Positions 1 to 7,939 of a stretch of DNA of 64,000 bases are shown one piece after another. Within the stretch, counting starts at the first letter, position 1. Each line of letters begins with the position of its first letter. Under the pieces are notes generated by a model that was not told the origin of the DNA, made no database searches, and was given only the letters and a program-made list of their open reading frames with translations. A program made the translations under genes and the position numbers. The stretch comes from Arthrobacter sp. P2b (lineage in GTDB: Bacteria > Actinomycetota > Actinomycetes > Actinomycetales > Micrococcaceae). Where the stretch lies: positions 582,134 through 646,133 of the forward strand of contig NZ_FVZL01000001.1 in the NCBI RefSeq assembly GCF_900168295.1, written 5' to 3'.

Positions 1-1491
1 GTGGATTTCAGGTCCGGACACCACCTTGCCGGTGGTCCGGTTGATGACGGTGATGATGGAGATGAAGCCCTCGTCGCCGAGGATCCGGCGGTCCTTAAGG
101 TCGGCGTCGGTGATTTCGCCCACACTGGAGCCGTCCACGTAGACGAAGCCCACCTCAACCTGGCCCACCACGTCTGCGCGGTGGTCCTTGAGGTCGATGA
201 CCGTGCCGTTGTCCGCAAGGATGACGCTTGCCTCCGGAACGCCGGACTCGATGGCGATCTTGCCGTTGGCGATCAGGTGCCGGGTTTCGCCGTGCACGGG
301 CATGGCGTTGAGCGGCTCGAGGATGTTGTAGCAGTAGAGGAGTTCCCCGGCCGCGGCGTGGCCGGAGACGTGGACCTTGGCGTTGCCCTTGTGGATCACG
401 TCGGCGCCGAGCTTCAGGAGCCCGTTGATGATCCGGAACACGGCGTTTTCGTTACCGGGGATCAGGCTGGAGGCCAGGATGACAGTGTCACCGTCCCCCA
501 CCACCACCCGGTGGTCCCCGTTGGCCATCCTGGACAGCGCGGCCATCGGCTCGCCCTGGGAACCGGTGGACATCAGCACCACGCGGTTGTCCGGCAGGTT
601 GTCGATGTTTTTGATGTCCACGATCAGCCCCGGCGGCACGTCCAGGTAGCCGAGCTTCTCGGCAATGGCCATGTTGCGGACCATGGACCGCCCCACGAAC
701 GCCACCTTGCGGTTGTGCTTCGCCGCCGCGTCAAGGACCTGCTGGACCCGGTGCACGTGGGAGGAGAAGGACGCCACGATGATGCGCTTGGTGGCCTGGC
801 CGAAGAGCCGTTCCAGGGTGGGGCCGATTTCCTTTTCCGCGGTGGTGAAGCCGGGGATGTCGGCGTTGGTGGAGTCGGACATAAAAAGGTCCACGCCCTC
901 TTCGCCGAGCTTGGCGAAGTGCCGAAGGTCGGTGATGCGGCCGTCAAGCGGCAGCTGGTCCATCTTGAAGTCGCCCGTGTGCAGGACGGTGCCGCCTGCG
1001 GTGCGGATGAACACGGCCAGCGCGTCCGGGATGGAGTGGTTGACAGCAACGAACTCGCACTCGAACGGCCCGAACTTTTCAACCTGGCCTTCCTCCACCG
1101 TGAGGGTGTAAGGCCGGATGCGGTGTTCCTGCAGTTTCGCCTCGATCAGGGCGAGGGTCAGCTGAGAGCCCACCAGGGGGATGTCGTTGCGGAGCCGCAG
1201 CAGGTACGGGACAGCGCCGATGTGGTCCTCGTGGCCGTGCGTGAGGACGACGGCGACGATGTCGTCCAGCCGGTCTTCGATGTAGGAGAAATCAGGCAGG
1301 ATCAGGTCGACGCCGGGCTGGGTTTCCTCCGGGAAGAGGACGCCGCAGTCCACGATCAGCAGTTTGCCGTCGATTTCGAACACAGCCATGTTCCGGCCGA
1401 TTTCCCCCAGTCCGCCGAGCGGAACGATCCGCAGCGTGCCCTGGGGCAGGCGCGGAGGGGTGACAAGGCCGGTTAGGGCGATTTGGGTCAT
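1..1491 (-). CDS. rnj: Ribonuclease J (partial, C-terminus off the left edge)
   Basis: Metallo-beta-lactamase/beta-CASP RNase with 5'-3' exo- and endonuclease activity, used for mRNA decay and rRNA maturation in the cytoplasm. 497 codons are visible; the family is normally about 560 residues, so the C-terminal domain is cut off. The zinc motif HGHEDH is at residues 85-90, after the LGGLGEIGRNM opening; HTGDFKMD and, later, HVSGHAAAGEL (beta-CASP) are present. The ATG lies about 40 bases after the dapA stop on the same strand, an order common in actinobacteria, so the two are probably co-transcribed. A 491-codon open frame runs antisense through it and is a codon-bias shadow. Family assignment is secure. 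Confidence 0.95.
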   Translation of the reverse strand, partial: MTQIALTGLVTPPRLPQGTLRIVPLGGLGEIGRNMAVFEIDGKLLIVDCGVLFPEETQPGVDLILPDFSYIEDRLDDIVAVVLTHGHEDHIGAVPYLLRLRNDIPLVGSQLTLALIEAKLQEHRIRPYTLTVEEGQVEKFGPFECEFVAVNHSIPDALAVFIRTAGGTVLHTGDFKMDQLPLDGRITDLRHFAKLGEEGVDLFMSDSTNADIPGFTTAEKEIGPTLERLFGQATKRIIVASFSSHVHRVQQVLDAAAKHNRKVAFVGRSMVRNMAIAEKLGYLDVPPGLIVDIKNIDNLPDNRVVLMSTGSQGEPMAALSRMANGDHRVVVGDGDTVILASSLIPGNENAVFRIINGLLKLGADVIHKGNAKVHVSGHAAAGELLYCYNILEPLNAMPVHGETRHLIANGKIAIESGVPEASVILADNGTVIDLKDHRADVVGQVEVGFVYVDGSSVGEITDADLKDRRILGDEGFISIITVINRTTGKVVSGPEIH

Positions 1492-1532
1492 ATTGCACTA
1501 CTTTCCAGGCGGAAGGGTGCCGGTCTTCGCCG

Positions 1533-2441
1533 TCAGGAGTAGACCAGCCCCGCTTCCGCCAAATCCCCGCGGATGATTTCGATCTCGGCTTCGTCCGGCT
1601 CCACGAGGGGCAAACGGACAATCGAGTTGGGCAGGACTCCCTGCCATTTAAGAATCTGCTTGGCCGCCACGGCACCCTGGACGCGGGTCATGGTGGCGCG
1701 GACTACCGGCTGGAGTTCGAAGTTGATCTTCCGGGCGGTTCCGAGGTCGTTGGCGTTGACGGCATCGATGAGTTCGCGGAAGCGCCGCGTGGCCACGTGC
1801 GTTGTGACGCCCACCAGTCCCACGGCACCCAGCGCCATCCAGGGAAGGGTCAGTCCGTCATCGCCGGAGTAGAAGAGGAGGTCCGTTTCGGCCATGACGC
1901 GGGTGGCGGCGACGAAGTCGGCCTTGGCGTCCTTGACGGCCACGATGTTGGGGTGCTGCGCCAGGCGGATCATCGTGTCGGGTTCGATCGCGATGGAGGA
2001 GCGGCCCGGGATGTCGTACAGCATGACGGGCACGTCGACGGCGGAGGCGACCGTTTCGAAGTGGGCGCGGACGCCTGCCTGGCTGGGCTTGTTGTAGTAC
2101 GGGGTGACCAGCAGGAGGCCGTCGACGCCGAGGGCTGCGGCCTGCTGGGACAGGTGCACGGAGTGTGCGGTGTCGTTGGTTCCGGTGCCGGCGATGATGG
2201 CCGCCCGTCCGCCCACGGCTTCCTTGACGGCCCGGAACATGCCCAGGTTCTCTTCGTCCGTGAGGGTGGAGGTCTCGCCGGTGGTTCCGGTGACCACCAG
2301 GCCGTCGCAGCCGTCGTCCACCAGTTTGGTGGCCAGTGCCGCTGCCTGCTCGTAGTCCACGGCGCCGTCCTTGGTGAACGGCGTGACCATGGCGGTCAGG
2401 AGGGTACCGAGGGCAGGGATGTGCGCGGAAGAGTCAGCCAT
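1533..2441 (-). CDS. dapA: 4-hydroxy-tetrahydrodipicolinate synthase
   Basis: Condenses pyruvate with aspartate semialdehyde, the first committed step of the diaminopimelate/lysine pathway. 302 residues, normal for the family. Schiff-base lysine K170 lies in IVAVKDAKAD. The proton-relay residues T53/T54 (TGTTGE), Y115 (TPYYNKP) and Y141 (MLYDIPGR) align with E. coli T44/T45, Y107 and Y133. The ATG is 7 bases downstream of a TAACGT -10 hexamer, so the mRNA is probably leaderless. RNase J follows on the same strand. dapB is about 3.2 kb away in this window, with unrelated genes between. Confidence 0.97.
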   Translation of the reverse strand: MADSSAHIPALGTLLTAMVTPFTKDGAVDYEQAAALATKLVDDGCDGLVVTGTTGETSTLTDEENLGMFRAVKEAVGGRAAIIAGTGTNDTAHSVHLSQQAAALGVDGLLLVTPYYNKPSQAGVRAHFETVASAVDVPVMLYDIPGRSSIAIEPDTMIRLAQHPNIVAVKDAKADFVAATRVMAETDLLFYSGDDGLTLPWMALGAVGLVGVTTHVATRRFRELIDAVNANDLGTARKINFELQPVVRATMTRVQGAVAAKQILKWQGVLPNSIVRLPLVEPDEAEIEIIRGDLAEAGLVYS

Positions 2442-2448
2442 GGAAAAA

Positions 2449-2454
2449 ACGTTA
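2449..2454 (-). promoter_or_regulatory. -10 element of dapA, leaderless spacing
   Basis: TAACGT on the minus strand, 7 bases before the dapA ATG. The same TAnnnT-N6/7-start layout recurs at about a dozen genes here, so transcription probably begins at the start codon. Confidence 0.6.
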
Positions 2455-2504
2455 CCCTGTCCCCGGCTGGTTAGGACAATGCCACGGGCGTGATGAACGT
2501 CAAA

Positions 2505-3356
2505 TTAGGGGTTGCCGGGCGTCGAAACGCCACGGATGGTCCGGTATCTCGTCACGACGCTCCTTTGCAGGAGGCAGGTCACCACTTCGGTCCGCGTTCC
2601 TGACGCACTCGCCAGGGGCAGGCCGTGGGGACTCCACACGCCGCTCAGTCCGCAGGACTCCCCCACTGTCGTACTGCCGCCCAGGTTGGCGAGGAGCGTA
2701 AACATGCGGCAGTCCATGGCACGGGCGCCGAGATGCAGGGCAAGCCGGTGCTCCTCGCTTCTGGTGTACAGCGCGGAGACGCAGTACACGTCCGCCCCGG
2801 CGTCGGCGGCCATGGCGGCATGGGCCGGAACGGCGGCATCAAAGCACAGTGCCAGGGCGATCCGCCAGCCGTCCACCTCGATGAGGCCTGCTCCGTTTCC
2901 CGGTACGAACAGGTCCCGCTCCTGGCCGTGCAGGTGGGTCTTGAATGCTGTTTCGGTACTGCCGTCCGGGTGCAGTACCAGCGAGGCCAGCCGCTTGGTA
3001 CCGTCGGCTTCCCGGAAGGGAGCGCCCACCACAGCGGTGATTCCCGTCCGGCGGCAGATTTCACGGACGGGGCTGAGGCGGGAGTCATCGGTTGTCAGCC
3101 ATGAGTCCGGGGCCGCGAGCTGGTCCAGGCGGTAACCGGTCAGGGACAGTTCAGGGAAGAGGACCAGCCGGGAACCGTGGGCATCGGCATCCTCGATGAG
3201 GCGCACATGCTCCGCGACATTTTCCTGGATTTCCCCGGCCACCGACCCGCGCCGGAAAGATGTGTGCCGGACGTGTTCGTGCTCGTGCCCGGCGACGCCT
3301 TCAGAACGGACGGGTTCATATTGGACGACGGCAACAGGGAGTGTCTCGGTCACCAC
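2505..3356 (-). CDS. Carbon-nitrogen hydrolase, nitrilase superfamily
   Basis: Predicted cytoplasmic amidase/nitrilase-type hydrolase of 283 residues. The Glu-Lys-Cys triad is visible: E69 in FPELSLTGY, K139 in AFKTHLHGQERD and C171 in ALALCFDAAVPAHA. The substrate cannot be read from sequence. The start is GTG, directly followed by a second GTG, one base after the stop of the upstream small gene. This implies translational coupling and shared transcription from the promoter at 3755-3783, which has a LexA-like box. If that box works, this hydrolase would be DNA-damage inducible, unusual for the family. Confidence 0.85.
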   Translation of the reverse strand: MVTETLPVAVVQYEPVRSEGVAGHEHEHVRHTSFRRGSVAGEIQENVAEHVRLIEDADAHGSRLVLFPELSLTGYRLDQLAAPDSWLTTDDSRLSPVREICRRTGITAVVGAPFREADGTKRLASLVLHPDGSTETAFKTHLHGQERDLFVPGNGAGLIEVDGWRIALALCFDAAVPAHAAMAADAGADVYCVSALYTRSEEHRLALHLGARAMDCRMFTLLANLGGSTTVGESCGLSGVWSPHGLPLASASGTRTEVVTCLLQRSVVTRYRTIRGVSTPGNP

Positions 3357-3357
3357 T

Positions 3358-3747
3358 TCATCCTAGGAGTTCATCAGGCGGCGGGCCCCCTCCCTCCCTC
3401 GGCACTTCCCCCGGCGCATGGCAGTACCGGCCCACCGCGGCCTGCCTCAGGCCCTCAGCCCAGTCGGCCAGCCGCTGGGCTGCCCTGACGTAGTGGAACA
3501 ACTCCAGCGGAGTGAGTGCGTCGATGTCCGTTTCGGCGAGGCGGCGCGCAAGCTCGGCGCCCTCGGGCTGGGAGGACAGGCTGATGCCTTCCTGTTCCCA
3601 CTGGATGTCTTCTGCAGGCCGTCCGGCGACCAGCTGCCGGAAGAGGAAGTCCACGACGCCCGGGCTCATGGCCTTCAGGAGTCCGGTGCTGCCGGGCTCG
3701 GAACTGTCCCGTCCGGCGCCGGGGGTTCCGTGTGATGGGGTGTGCAT
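3358..3747 (-). CDS. Small protein of unknown function behind a LexA-like box
   Basis: 129 residues from the chosen ATG. I do not recognise a full domain. The segment LTPLELFHYVRAAQRLADWAEGLRQAAV (split here as LTPLELFHYV, then RAAQRLADWAEG) resembles the helical start of DUF222/13E12 proteins, so it may be a stand-alone relic or relative; this is inference. I chose the ATG at 3747 because TAGGAT lies exactly 7 bases upstream. A longer frame from 3783 would put the LexA-like box inside the coding region. The stop is one base before the GTG of the nitrilase-family gene, so the two form an operon. Confidence 0.6.
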   Translation of the reverse strand: MHTPSHGTPGAGRDSSEPGSTGLLKAMSPGVVDFLFRQLVAGRPAEDIQWEQEGISLSSQPEGAELARRLAETDIDALTPLELFHYVRAAQRLADWAEGLRQAAVGRYCHAPGEVPREGGGPPPDELLG

Positions 3748-3754
3748 GCCGCCC

Positions 3755-3783
3755 ATCCTATTCGAACATATATTCGAACACAA
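3755..3783 (-). promoter_or_regulatory. Promoter with LexA-like (SOS) box in the spacer
   Basis: On the minus strand TTGTGT, 17 bases, then TAGGAT, then 7 bases to the ATG. The spacer holds TCGAATATATGTTCGA, one base from the actinobacterial/Bacillus LexA consensus TCGAAC-N4-GTTCGA. A repressor here would block polymerase directly. Confidence 0.65.
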
Positions 3784-3872
3784 GAGTTCCGCGTCGGCCG
3801 TAGGAGGCCTCCGGCCGGGGCTCTTCAGCTCTTGACAGAAGGGTTCATAGGCAGGTGTGAGACTATCTGGTC

Positions 3873-5108
3873 ATGACGTCCCGCACTCCCGCCAGAGCAT
3901 CCCGGAAGACGGCAGGACCGTCCGTTCAGGCACGGCTGCAAGGTATTGACGCTGCCCGCGGGCTTGCCCTGTTGGGCATGATGGCCACGCACCTGCTGCC
4001 CACCTTCGAGTCGAACGCCGATCTCACGCCTACATGGATCGGCCTGACATTCTCCGGTCGGGCGGCCGCCCTGTTCGCGGTGCTGGCGGGGGTGGGATTG
4101 GCGCTGTCCACCGGGAAGCACAAGCCCCTGGCCGGTCCGGAACTGTCAGCAGCCCGGCGCGGCGTGGCCTTGCGCGCCCTGGTGATTGCCGCCGTCGGGC
4201 TCACCCTGGGCGGCGTGGAAGTGAACCTGGCCATCATCCTGGTCCATTACGCCGTACTGTTCCTCTGCGTCCTGCCCTTCCTGGGCCTGGAGATCAAACG
4301 CCTCTGCGCCTGGGCCGCCGGCTGGATCCTGGCGTCCCCGGTGCTGGCCTACCTCCTGCGGCCATGGCTGCTCGCCGCGGAGCCTCCCCTGAAGCTGGGG
4401 CACAACCCGTCCTGGGAGGATCTGGCCACTCCCTCCCGCCTGCTCGCCGACCTGTTCTTTACCGGTTACTACCCGGTGTTCCAGTGGCTGTCGTACCTGC
4501 TGGTGGGGCTTGTCATCGGCAGGCTGATGCTCACCAAGGCGCTGGTTCCGGTGGTGCTGCTGGTGGCGGGAACGGCAGTGGCTGTCGCGGCAAAGGCCCT
4601 GGGCGTGATGGCCATGGAGAACTGGGGCGGCAGGGCTGCCTTGGAAGCGATCCTGAATTCGCCGGGTTACCCCCTGGACAGCGTCCTGCAGGTCAACCTG
4701 ACCGGGATCCCGCAGGAAGGATCATGGTGGTGGCTGGCATCTGCGGCCCCGCATTCGGGAACCACGCTGGACCTGCTGCACACCTCGGCGGTGGCGGCGG
4801 CAGTGATCGGTGCGTGCCTGCTTCTGGGCCGGCTTGCCGAGTGGGTGGACCTGGACCTGCTGCTGCCGCTGCGCGGAGCCGGGGCCATGACCCTCACCCT
4901 GTACACCGTCCACGTCTGGGTGGTTTCAGGTTTCTACCTGAAGCCGCTGCCTGCCGTATGGACCGAGGACGGGATGTACTTCGCCCATGCGGCCACCGCC
5001 ATCATAGTGGGCATGGTGTTCGTCCTGCTGAAGTGGCGCGGCCCGCTGGAATGGCTGGGGCATGCAGCCAGCCAGGTGGGCAAGGGACAGGCCAAAGCCC
5101 TCCGGTAG
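3873..5108 (+). CDS. Multi-pass membrane protein, heparan-alpha-glucosaminide N-acetyltransferase/DUF418 type
   Basis: 411 residues. The N-terminal motif QGIDAARGLALLGMMATHLLP is the RxxxxDxxRGxxxxxM pattern of the DUF1624/HGSNAT-like and DUF418 membrane acyltransferase group. About ten hydrophobic segments follow, spread over the whole protein. Late segments (GAGAMTLTLYTVHVW) match the DUF418 C-terminal pattern TLTNYL.H. It probably moves acyl groups to or across the membrane, but no substrate can be named. It stands alone: the neighbours on both sides are on the other strand. The ATG follows a weak ACTATCT -10-like stretch without a clear Shine-Dalgarno. Confidence 0.75.
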   Translation: MTSRTPARASRKTAGPSVQARLQGIDAARGLALLGMMATHLLPTFESNADLTPTWIGLTFSGRAAALFAVLAGVGLALSTGKHKPLAGPELSAARRGVALRALVIAAVGLTLGGVEVNLAIILVHYAVLFLCVLPFLGLEIKRLCAWAAGWILASPVLAYLLRPWLLAAEPPLKLGHNPSWEDLATPSRLLADLFFTGYYPVFQWLSYLLVGLVIGRLMLTKALVPVVLLVAGTAVAVAAKALGVMAMENWGGRAALEAILNSPGYPLDSVLQVNLTGIPQEGSWWWLASAAPHSGTTLDLLHTSAVAAAVIGACLLLGRLAEWVDLDLLLPLRGAGAMTLTLYTVHVWVVSGFYLKPLPAVWTEDGMYFAHAATAIIVGMVFVLLKWRGPLEWLGHAASQVGKGQAKALR

Positions 5109-5128
5109 GGCAGGACCCCCGGCCCCGA

Positions 5129-5608
5129 CTAGGCGGGAACCTTGCCCTGGAACAGCCGGACGGCGTCGCGCATGGACGCCCTGGCCCGTTTGCGGTCGCC
5201 TGCAGCGTCGTAGGCGCAGCTCAGCCGGAACCAGGAACGCCAGTCGTCGGGGGCAGCCTCCGCCTCCGCGCGGTACTTTTCAAACTCGGCATCCGCAGCT
5301 GCACGGACAATCCGTCCGGCGGGGGTGCGCGGCAGTTCGTCCACGGGCAGCCCGCCTTCAGCCTCCAGGACCTTTGCCATCTGTTCGGTGCGGGCACCGA
5401 ACATCAGCTCGCGGATCAGGGCCCAGGCACCAATGACGGGTAGCACCAGGTAGGCGGCCCCGATGGCCTGTGCGGCCAGGTTGCTGTCCGTCAGGAGAAG
5501 GACCGAGCGCTGGAAGGACACCACCAGGTAGAAGACCAGCAGCAGCGTCACCGCCCCCACCCAGATCTTGGTGCGGTTCTGCCGGAAGGCCGCGAGGAAC
5601 CTGCCCAC
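5129..5608 (-). CDS. Membrane protein with C-terminal TPR-like helices
   Basis: 159 residues. Two hydrophobic segments lie near residues 15-32 and 45-65 (VTLLLVFYLVVSF and AAYLVLPVIGAWALI). The C-terminal half is soluble and helical; WRSWFRLSCAYDAAGDRKRARASMRDA looks like one TPR hairpin (WRSWFRLSCAY plus AAGDRKRARASM). Function unknown. Its GTG start comes 3 bases after the dapB stop, so it is the second gene of a dapB operon. Proteins of this layout beside dapB are common in Micrococcaceae as far as I recall. Confidence 0.7.
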   Translation of the reverse strand: MGRFLAAFRQNRTKIWVGAVTLLLVFYLVVSFQRSVLLLTDSNLAAQAIGAAYLVLPVIGAWALIRELMFGARTEQMAKVLEAEGGLPVDELPRTPAGRIVRAAADAEFEKYRAEAEAAPDDWRSWFRLSCAYDAAGDRKRARASMRDAVRLFQGKVPA

Positions 5609-5611
5609 GGT

Positions 5612-6382
5612 CTAAAGCCCCAGGTCCAGGTAGCCGTCCAGGCCCACCGTGAGGCCCGGGTGGCGTGCCACGTTGCGTACGCCGAGGAGGACGCCGGGCA
5701 TAAAGGAAGCACGGTCGAAGGAATCGTGGCGGAGGGTCAGCTGCTCGCCGGGACCGCCCAGGAGTACTTCCTGGTGTGCCACGAGCCCGCGGAGCCGCAC
5801 GCTGTGGACCCGAACGCCGTCCACCTCGCAGCCCCTGGCGCCGGGCGCTTCGCTGGTGGTGGCGTCCGGGCTTGGCGGGACCTGGGCTGCGCTGCGCTCG
5901 GCAGCGATCAATTGCGCGGTCCGGACAGCCGTGCCGGACGGCGCGTCCACTTTGTCCGGGTGGTGCAGCTCAATAATTTCCACGGATTCGAAGTACTTTG
6001 AGGCTTTCGCGGCGAACGCGGATGCCAGCACCGAGCCCAGGGCAAAGTTGGGCGCGATCAGCACGCCGGTTTCCGGGTGTTCCGCCAGCAGTGCTTCCAG
6101 CGCGGACAGGCGGCCGGCGTCCCAGCCCGTGGTGCCCACGACGGCGTGGATGCCGTGTTCGACGGCGAAGCGGACGTTCGCCTCGGTGCTTTCCGGGACG
6201 GTCAGGTCAACCAGGAATTGGGCACCGGAAGCGGTCACCTGCTCCAGCGAATCGCCCCTCCCCAAGGCTGCGACCAGCTTCATGTCGGGGGCGGCTTCAA
6301 CGGCTTTTACGGCTTCGGCGCCCATGCGTCCGTTGGCGCCCAGGACGGCCACCAGTTTGGGATCGGGAAGTTGTTCGGTCAT
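5612..6382 (-). CDS. dapB: 4-hydroxy-tetrahydrodipicolinate reductase
   Basis: NAD(P)H-dependent second step of the diaminopimelate pathway after DapA. 256 residues. The Rossmann motif GANGRMG is at 15-21; the catalytic segment ELHHPDKVDAPSGTA holds H140, H141 and K144, corresponding to E. coli H159/K163. The ATG follows TAGGCT by 7 bases, indicating a leaderless transcript. The downstream membrane-protein gene is nearly contiguous. In many actinobacteria dapB follows the pnp-M16 peptidase block; here the molybdenum cofactor island and the HNH gene lie between. Confidence 0.97.
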   Translation of the reverse strand: MTEQLPDPKLVAVLGANGRMGAEAVKAVEAAPDMKLVAALGRGDSLEQVTASGAQFLVDLTVPESTEANVRFAVEHGIHAVVGTTGWDAGRLSALEALLAEHPETGVLIAPNFALGSVLASAFAAKASKYFESVEIIELHHPDKVDAPSGTAVRTAQLIAAERSAAQVPPSPDATTSEAPGARGCEVDGVRVHSVRLRGLVAHQEVLLGGPGEQLTLRHDSFDRASFMPGVLLGVRNVARHPGLTVGLDGYLDLGL

Positions 6383-6389
6383 GGCGTTA

Positions 6390-6395
6390 AGCCTA
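6390..6395 (-). promoter_or_regulatory. -10 element of dapB, leaderless spacing
   Basis: TAGGCT on the minus strand, 7 bases from the dapB ATG. Confidence 0.55.
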
Positions 6396-6444
6396 CCGGC
6401 GTGCCGCGCACGCCAAGGAACCGGGAGGCGTGCGTTACCTCGCA

Positions 6445-6460
6445 GGAAGCGTTAGCTTCC
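6445..6460 (-). terminator. Short hairpin over the moaE stop codon
   Basis: GGAAGC and GCTTCC separated by GTTA form a 6-bp stem that includes the moaE stop. There is no T-tract; it may be a weak terminator at the end of the molybdenum cofactor operon. Confidence 0.3.
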
Positions 6461-6919
6461 CGCGCCCACCCATTCCACGGTTCCGTCTGAAAAGAACTGT
6501 TCTTTCCAGATGGGCACCTGTTCCTTGATCCGGTCCACCAGTTCCGAGCACACGGCAAAGGCCTGGCCGCGGTGGGCAGCGGAAACGGCACACACCAGGG
6601 CGGGATCGCCGATCTCCAGCATGCCAATGCGGTGCGCGGCCCAGATGCGGACCGGCGGGGTGTCAGTTTCGGTTCCGGATGCCTGCTGCTCCGCTACGAG
6701 CCGCGCGACGACGTCGGCCATCACCTGGTGTGCCGTGGGGTGCGCGCTGTAGCTGAGGCGGTCAACCGGCTTTCCGCCGTCGTGGTTGCGCACCACGCCG
6801 CTGAAGCTGACCACGGCGCCGGCGGTGTCGCTTTCCACGGCGGCGATGGCCTGGTCCACGGAGATGGGTTCCGCGCTCAGGACTGCAGAAACTACCTCGA
6901 ATGCTGATTCAGTGCCCAT
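6452..6919 (-). CDS. moaE: Molybdopterin synthase catalytic (large) subunit
   Basis: With MoaD thiocarboxylate it inserts the dithiolene sulfurs into cyclic pyranopterin monophosphate to make molybdopterin. 155 residues. Recognised from VVSFSGVVRN near the N-terminus, AAHRIGMLEIGD in the middle, and PIWKEQFFSDG, whose lysine corresponds to the catalytic K in E. coli PIWKxE. The ATG overlaps the end of mog by 11 bases, so it is the last gene of the SUOX-like/moeA/moaC/mog/moaE operon. Confidence 0.95.
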   Translation of the reverse strand: MGTESAFEVVSAVLSAEPISVDQAIAAVESDTAGAVVSFSGVVRNHDGGKPVDRLSYSAHPTAHQVMADVVARLVAEQQASGTETDTPPVRIWAAHRIGMLEIGDPALVCAVSAAHRGQAFAVCSELVDRIKEQVPIWKEQFFSDGTVEWVGAGS

Positions 6920-7448
6920 GTCCGCCTTCCAGCTGGTCGCAGAGGTGCCCGATCACCGGGTCCAGGACGCTTAGTCCGTCCATGACCCCTTTCGGTGATC
7001 CGGGCAGATTGATGATGAACGTGCTTCCCGCGGCGCCCGCGTAACCGCGGCTCAAGGCGGCAAGCGGCGTTTTGGCCGCACCGGCGCGCCTGATGGCCTC
7101 CATGATCCCGGGAATCTCCCGGTCAAGCAGGGGCAGGGTGACATCGGGGGTGCGGTCATCCGGGCTCAGGCCCGTGCCGCCGCTGGTGACCACGACGGCG
7201 GGACGCTGGGTCAGCAGCGCCCGGATGGCGGCCCCCACGGGCTCGCCGTCGGGGACCACCATGGCCGGGAACACGTCAAAGCCGTGTTCGGTCAGCCAGT
7301 CGGTGATCACGGGGCCGGTTTCGTCGTCGTAAATCCCTGCGGCCGCCCGGGTGGACGCGATGACCACGCCGGCTTTCCGGCCCTGCACGTCACCGTGCCG
7401 GTGCGGCTCGGGGGCACCGTACGTCGTGGGGATGCTCGGGGTGGTCAC
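6909..7448 (-). CDS. mog: Molybdopterin adenylyltransferase, MogA/MoaB family
   Basis: Adenylylates molybdopterin before molybdate insertion by MoeA. 179 residues from a GTG that overlaps the moaC stop (GTGA). Key motif [16 protein letters not shown] matches the MPT-binding GGTG....D.T signature. [14 protein letters not shown] is also typical. A longer open frame continues upstream through moaC in another reading frame, but that part is not this protein. Overlaps on both sides indicate tight translational coupling. Confidence 0.93.
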   Translation of the reverse strand: MTTPSIPTTYGAPEPHRHGDVQGRKAGVVIASTRAAAGIYDDETGPVITDWLTEHGFDVFPAMVVPDGEPVGAAIRALLTQRPAVVVTSGGTGLSPDDRTPDVTLPLLDREIPGIMEAIRRAGAAKTPLAALSRGYAGAAGSTFIINLPGSPKGVMDGLSVLDPVIGHLCDQLEGGHGH

Positions 7449-7939
7449 AGTGCCCAGTCTCCGCTCTTGCCGCCGCTCTTGGCCAGCACCTTGATTTCGG
7501 TAAGGACCGCATGCTTGTCCACGGCCTTGATCATGTCGTACACACTCAGGGCGGCCACGGACGCCGCGGTGAGTGCTTCCATTTCCACGCCGGTGACGCC
7601 ACGGGTTTTCACGGTTGCCAGGATGGCGACGAAGTCCGCTGCCAACTCGAAGTCCACCGTCACTTTGGAGAGCGGCAGCGGATGGCACAGCGGGATCAGC
7701 TCCGGGGTCTTTTTGGCCGCCATGATGCCGGCCACCCGTGCGACGGCCAAGGCGTCTCCCTTGGGAAGGCCGCCGGAACCGAGGAGGGCCATCACCTCCG
7801 GCGTGGTCCGGACAGTGGCGGTGGCCGTGGCCTCGCGGGTGGTTTCTGCCTTGGCGGAGACGTCCACCATCTGGGCACTGCCGTCCTGGCGCAGGTGCGT
7901 CAGCGCGGCGGGGGTCTGTTCTGAATTCACAGCATCCAT
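7445..7939 (-). CDS. moaC: Cyclic pyranopterin monophosphate synthase
   Basis: Converts the MoaA product 3',8-cyclo-GTP to cPMP. 164 residues, family-typical. Motifs: [14 protein letters not shown] at the start, [32 protein letters not shown] with the conserved D and K of YDMxKA, and a C-terminal LAKSGGKSG tail. The start overlaps the end of moeA by 13 bases, and the stop overlaps the mog GTG. Confidence 0.97.
   Translation of the reverse strand: MDAVNSEQTPAALTHLRQDGSAQMVDVSAKAETTREATATATVRTTPEVMALLGSGGLPKGDALAVARVAGIMAAKKTPELIPLCHPLPLSKVTVDFELAADFVAILATVKTRGVTGVEMEALTAASVAALSVYDMIKAVDKHAVLTEIKVLAKSGGKSGDWAL

Noticed and set aside
1..1476. 491-codon open frame on the plus strand
   Set aside because: It is antisense to RNase J, has no family similarity, and its composition (His/Val/Gly/Asp rich) is the expected shadow of a GC-rich gene.
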